7,319 nt of DNA from Solirubrobacterales bacterium (lineage in GTDB: Bacteria > Actinomycetota > Thermoleophilia > Solirubrobacterales > Solirubrobacteraceae), in contig JACDAP010000193.1 of the NCBI GenBank assembly GCA_013695395.1, forward strand, positions 1 to 7,319, in the 5' to 3' direction. The translations under genes and the position numbers were made by a program. The notes under the pieces were generated by a model, which saw nothing but the letters and a program-made list of their open reading frames with translations, was not told where the DNA came from and searched no databases. Shown piece after piece: positions 5,461 to 7,319 of the stretch. Within the stretch, counting starts at the first letter, position 1. Every line of letters begins with the position of its first letter.

Positions 5461-5862
5461 ATGCGCATCACCGGCAGCGTGGCCGTCCCCCTCGGCGAGA
5501 TCGTCGTGCGCGCCAGCCGCTCCTCCGGGCCGGGCGGGCAGCACGCGAACGTGACCGCCTCGCGCATCGAGGTCTCCTTCGACGTGGAGGCCTCCTCGGC
5601 GCTCAGCCGGGCTCAGAAGGAGCGCGTGCGGGGTCGGCTTGGCCCCGTGGTCCGGGCCGTCGCCCAGGACGGGCGCTCCCAGCAGCGCAACCGCGAGCTC
5701 GCCCTCGAACGGCTGCGGGGTCGCCTGGCGAGTGCTCTGCACGTCCAGCGGGCGCGGCGGGCCACCCGCCCCACGAAGGGCTCGAAGGTCCGGCGCGTCG
5801 AGGCGAAGAAGCGGACCGGCGCGGTCAAGCGCACCCGCCGGCGGCCGGGCGTCGACGACTGA
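5461..5862 (+). CDS. arfB: Alternative ribosome-rescue factor ArfB (peptidyl-tRNA hydrolase, RF-1 domain)
   Basis: ArfB releases the nascent peptide from ribosomes stalled at the end of a truncated mRNA, working without a stop codon. The 133-aa protein is the usual size (the E. coli protein is about 140 aa). The GGQ catalytic motif is in SSGPGGQHANVTASRIEVSF (21-40; Gly25, Gly26, Gln27), followed by the helical part of the RF-1-like domain and RSQQRNRELALERL (72-85). The C-terminal tail from about residue 97 is strongly basic (RARRATRPTKGSKVRRVEAKK and beyond). It corresponds to the tail that in E. coli ArfB lies in the empty mRNA channel. The codon-recognition domain of true release factors is absent, which separates it from PrfA/PrfB. 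It converges on the LOG gene, with 16 bp between stops, and has its own likely promoter and Shine-Dalgarno. Confidence 0.93.
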   Translation: MRITGSVAVPLGEIVVRASRSSGPGGQHANVTASRIEVSFDVEASSALSRAQKERVRGRLGPVVRAVAQDGRSQQRNRELALERLRGRLASALHVQRARRATRPTKGSKVRRVEAKKRTGAVKRTRRRPGVDD

Positions 5863-5878
5863 CCGCCAGGCTCTCAGC

Positions 5879-6586
5879 TCAGGCGCCCTGCTCGGTCGCC
5901 GCCTGGGCGCAGACCGCCACGATCTCCTGCACGTCATCGGTGACGCGGAAGAGATCGAGATCTCCCCGTGAGATGAGCGCGCGGGTCGCGAGCTCGTCAT
6001 GCATCCAGGCCACCAGACCGCTCCAGAAGTCACTTCCGACGAGCAGCACCGGGAAGTGTCGGACCTTGTGCGTCTGGATGAGCACGAGCGCCTCGAAGAG
6101 CTCGTCCATCGTGCCGAACCCACCGGGGAAGACGACGAAGGCGTTCGCGTAGCGGACGAACATGACCTTCCGCGTGAAGAAGTAGTGGAAGTCGAGCGCG
6201 ACGTCCTGGTACGGGTTGCCGTGCTGCTCGAACTCGAGCTCGATGTTGAGGCCGACCGAGCGGCCGCCGGCCTCCTGCGCGCCGCGATTGCCCGCCTCCA
6301 TGATGCCCGGGCCTCCGCCGGTGATGACTGTGAAGCCCGCCTCCCCCAGGCGCCCCCCGGTCTCGCGGGCCAGCGCGTACTCCGGGGTGCCCTCGGGCGT
6401 CCGGGCTGAGCCGAAGATCGAGACGCCCTTCGAGGTCCCGCGCATGCGCTCGAAGCCCATCTCCAGCTCCGCGGTCATGCGGGCGATCCGCTCGGGATCG
6501 GTCTGCTGGGAGACGACGGAGCTGAGCTCCGCCGCGAGGAGCTCCTCGTCGTCGGAGGACGGGAGATGCGGTTCGACGATGCTCAC
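5879..6586 (-). CDS. LOG-family protein (TIGR00730-type Rossmann fold; predicted nucleoside 5'-monophosphate phosphoribohydrolase)
   Basis: The 235-aa cytosolic protein carries both LOG-family signatures: GGGPGIMEAGNRGA (90-103) and PGGFGTMDELFE (154-165). The conserved Arg139-Lys140 lies in FFTRKVMFVRYANAFV. Characterised relatives cleave cytokinin nucleotides or other nucleoside monophosphates to free base and ribose 5-phosphate; the natural substrate in this organism is unknown. Older databases call the family 'lysine decarboxylase', which is misleading. Residues 1-45 form an acidic helical extension ahead of the Rossmann core (VSIFGSART, 55-63). The start is GTG at 6586. No Shine-Dalgarno precedes it, but a TACCGT hexamer ends 6 nt upstream, which fits leaderless translation. 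It lies 34 bp downstream of the same-strand cell-wall hydrolase, so read-through from that gene is also possible. Confidence 0.9.
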   Translation of the reverse strand: MSIVEPHLPSSDDEELLAAELSSVVSQQTDPERIARMTAELEMGFERMRGTSKGVSIFGSARTPEGTPEYALARETGGRLGEAGFTVITGGGPGIMEAGNRGAQEAGGRSVGLNIELEFEQHGNPYQDVALDFHYFFTRKVMFVRYANAFVVFPGGFGTMDELFEALVLIQTHKVRHFPVLLVGSDFWSGLVAWMHDELATRALISRGDLDLFRVTDDVQEIVAVCAQAATEQGA

Positions 6587-6592
6587 CCGGCC

Positions 6593-6598
6593 ACGGTA
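6593..6598 (-). promoter_or_regulatory. -10-like hexamer TACCGT for the LOG-family gene
   Basis: On the minus strand GCTACCGT is followed by GGCCGG and then the GTG start. A transcript start 6-7 nt after the hexamer would fall on the GTG itself, so the mRNA would be leaderless. The region upstream overlaps the end of the preceding gene and has no recognisable -35. Confidence 0.45.
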
Positions 6599-6620
6599 GC
6601 CCGCGCCGGGTGAGGTCCTG

Positions 6621-7319
6621 CTACAGGCCGTTCGGGTGCGTGACGACGTAGCCCTTGGTGGGTCGCATCGAGGCGCTCCAGCGAGAACCCTCCGACTTGA
6701 ACGCCGAGGTGTCGTAGCGGATGCCGGCGACCACCATGTACATGTGGCCCTCGTTCGCGTAGATCGAGACCCACTTCCCCGCGCCCGTGCCGGACTTGGG
6801 CCAGGAGCCCATGTACCCGCCGGAGGCCATCGACTGCTCGATCAGGCCCGCCTTGTAGAGCGTGTACGACACCGATCCGGAGCAGTCGTAGCCCCGATCC
6901 TCCCAGCGTCCGTGTCCACCGCCGTAGATGTAGGGCTTCTTGGCGATCGCGTTGCCGGCCGCGAGGATCGCCTTGACCTCGGCCGGCGCGTTCTCAGGCG
7001 CGATCGCGAGACCGTCGGGTCCGACCTTGGCCTTGTCTCCTGGGGCGAGCGCGAGCGGAGCTTCGGCCTCGGGTGCGTCCCGGCCCGCCTCGGCCTGCCC
7101 GCGGAGCACCGCGATGTCGTTGGCGTCGACGAGGCCGTCGACGTCCAGCGCGTTGGTCTTCTCGAACGTCTTGACCGCCGTCGTGGTCCCGGCACCGAAC
7201 TCACCGTCGACCTTGACCTTCTGGCCCACGCGCGAGAGGAAGTCCTGGAGCACCTTGACGTCGTGGCCGCTCATGCCCTGGCGGACCGGGATGCGGTCGC
7301 CGAGCGACCTGCTCTTGCC
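6621..7319 (-). CDS. Peptidoglycan-binding NlpC/P60-like (C40) cell-wall hydrolase, 5' end beyond the window
   Basis: The frame stays open to the right edge: 15 further residues (GKSRSLGDRIPVRQG) precede the first visible Met. The true start therefore lies outside, and the ATG at 7274 is internal. The 232 visible residues begin with a PG_binding_1 repeat (LGDRIPVRQGMSGHDVKVLQDFL, then VDGEFGAGTTTAVKTFEK and VDGLVDANDIAVLRG). An Ala/Pro/Glu-rich linker follows, then a C-terminal NlpC/P60-like domain. Visible Cys146 in YDCSGSVSYTLY is the likely nucleophile and His192 in NEGHMYMVV the likely partner. The third polar residue is not clearly identifiable; His228 near the C-terminus is one candidate. 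Such enzymes cut peptide cross-links or stems of peptidoglycan outside the membrane. A signal peptide and perhaps more binding repeats are expected upstream but cannot be seen. It ends at TAG 6621, 34 bp before the LOG gene. Confidence 0.85.
   Translation of the reverse strand, partial: GKSRSLGDRIPVRQGMSGHDVKVLQDFLSRVGQKVKVDGEFGAGTTTAVKTFEKTNALDVDGLVDANDIAVLRGQAEAGRDAPEAEAPLALAPGDKAKVGPDGLAIAPENAPAEVKAILAAGNAIAKKPYIYGGGHGRWEDRGYDCSGSVSYTLYKAGLIEQSMASGGYMGSWPKSGTGAGKWVSIYANEGHMYMVVAGIRYDTSAFKSEGSRWSASMRPTKGYVVTHPNGL

Noticed and set aside
5863..5884. Possible terminator between the convergent arfB and LOG genes
   Set aside because: Only CGCC/GGCG plus a 3-bp GCT/AGC inner pairing can be drawn, with mismatches between them. 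The structure is too weak to list.
5879..6586. Lysine decarboxylase label for the LOG-family protein
   Set aside because: The PGGxGT and GGGPGIMEA motifs mark the LOG nucleotide phosphoribohydrolase family. The decarboxylase name is a historical mis-annotation, and no PLP-binding features are present.
1..7319. Defence system, toxin-antitoxin pair, CRISPR array or mobile element
   Set aside because: All coding space is explained by conserved metabolic, signalling, translation-rescue and cell-wall genes plus one pseudo-receiver. No spaced direct repeats, transposase motifs or terminal repeats were seen.

Overview
The window is uniformly GC-rich with dense, short-spaced genes. This fits a high-GC actinobacterium. 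The mix of protein families (a NlpC/P60 protein with peptidoglycan-binding repeats, a membrane GAF-PAS histidine kinase, an acyl-CoA ligase) suggests Thermoleophilia/Solirubrobacterales, but that placement is inference from general resemblance. I see no tRNA, rRNA, CRISPR array, insertion sequence or prophage gene, and no stretch of foreign-looking base composition. The longest intergenic gap is 137 bp.

Layout, left to right. (1) A minus-strand pair: a class I adenylate-forming acyl-CoA ligase (428-1930), followed 14 bp downstream by a small DUF1801 protein (15-413). (2) A 137-bp divergent control region (1931-2067) holding a perfect 10-bp inverted repeat with a 10-nt centre, plus a -10-like hexamer facing each gene. 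(3) A signalling block: a membrane histidine kinase (2068-3900) overlaps by 4 bp a stand-alone receiver protein (3897-4271). An OmpR/PhoB-type response regulator (4289-4987, minus) converges on them. Divergent from that regulator is a 113-aa protein (5046-5387) that reads as a degenerate receiver domain, with its acidic pocket, phosphoacceptor and lysine all substituted. (4) The ribosome-rescue hydrolase ArfB (5461-5862, plus) converges on a LOG-family nucleotide phosphoribohydrolase (5879-6586, minus). (5) The 3' part of a cell-wall hydrolase (6621-7319, minus) runs off the right edge.

How the genes may work together. The kinase and its overlapping receiver are almost certainly co-translated partners. 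The OmpR-type regulator has the only DNA-binding output in the block, and the pseudo-receiver cannot be phosphorylated in the usual way. One kinase, two phosphorylatable receivers and one 'dead' receiver suggest a branched or buffered two-component pathway. The flanking genes (acyl-CoA ligase, DUF1801, ArfB, LOG, NlpC/P60) are ordinary housekeeping or accessory genes with no evident link to it.

The most unusual items are the pseudo-receiver protein, the inverted repeat between the ligase and kinase genes, and several starts that look leaderless (TAnnnT 6-10 nt before the start codon, no usable Shine-Dalgarno).
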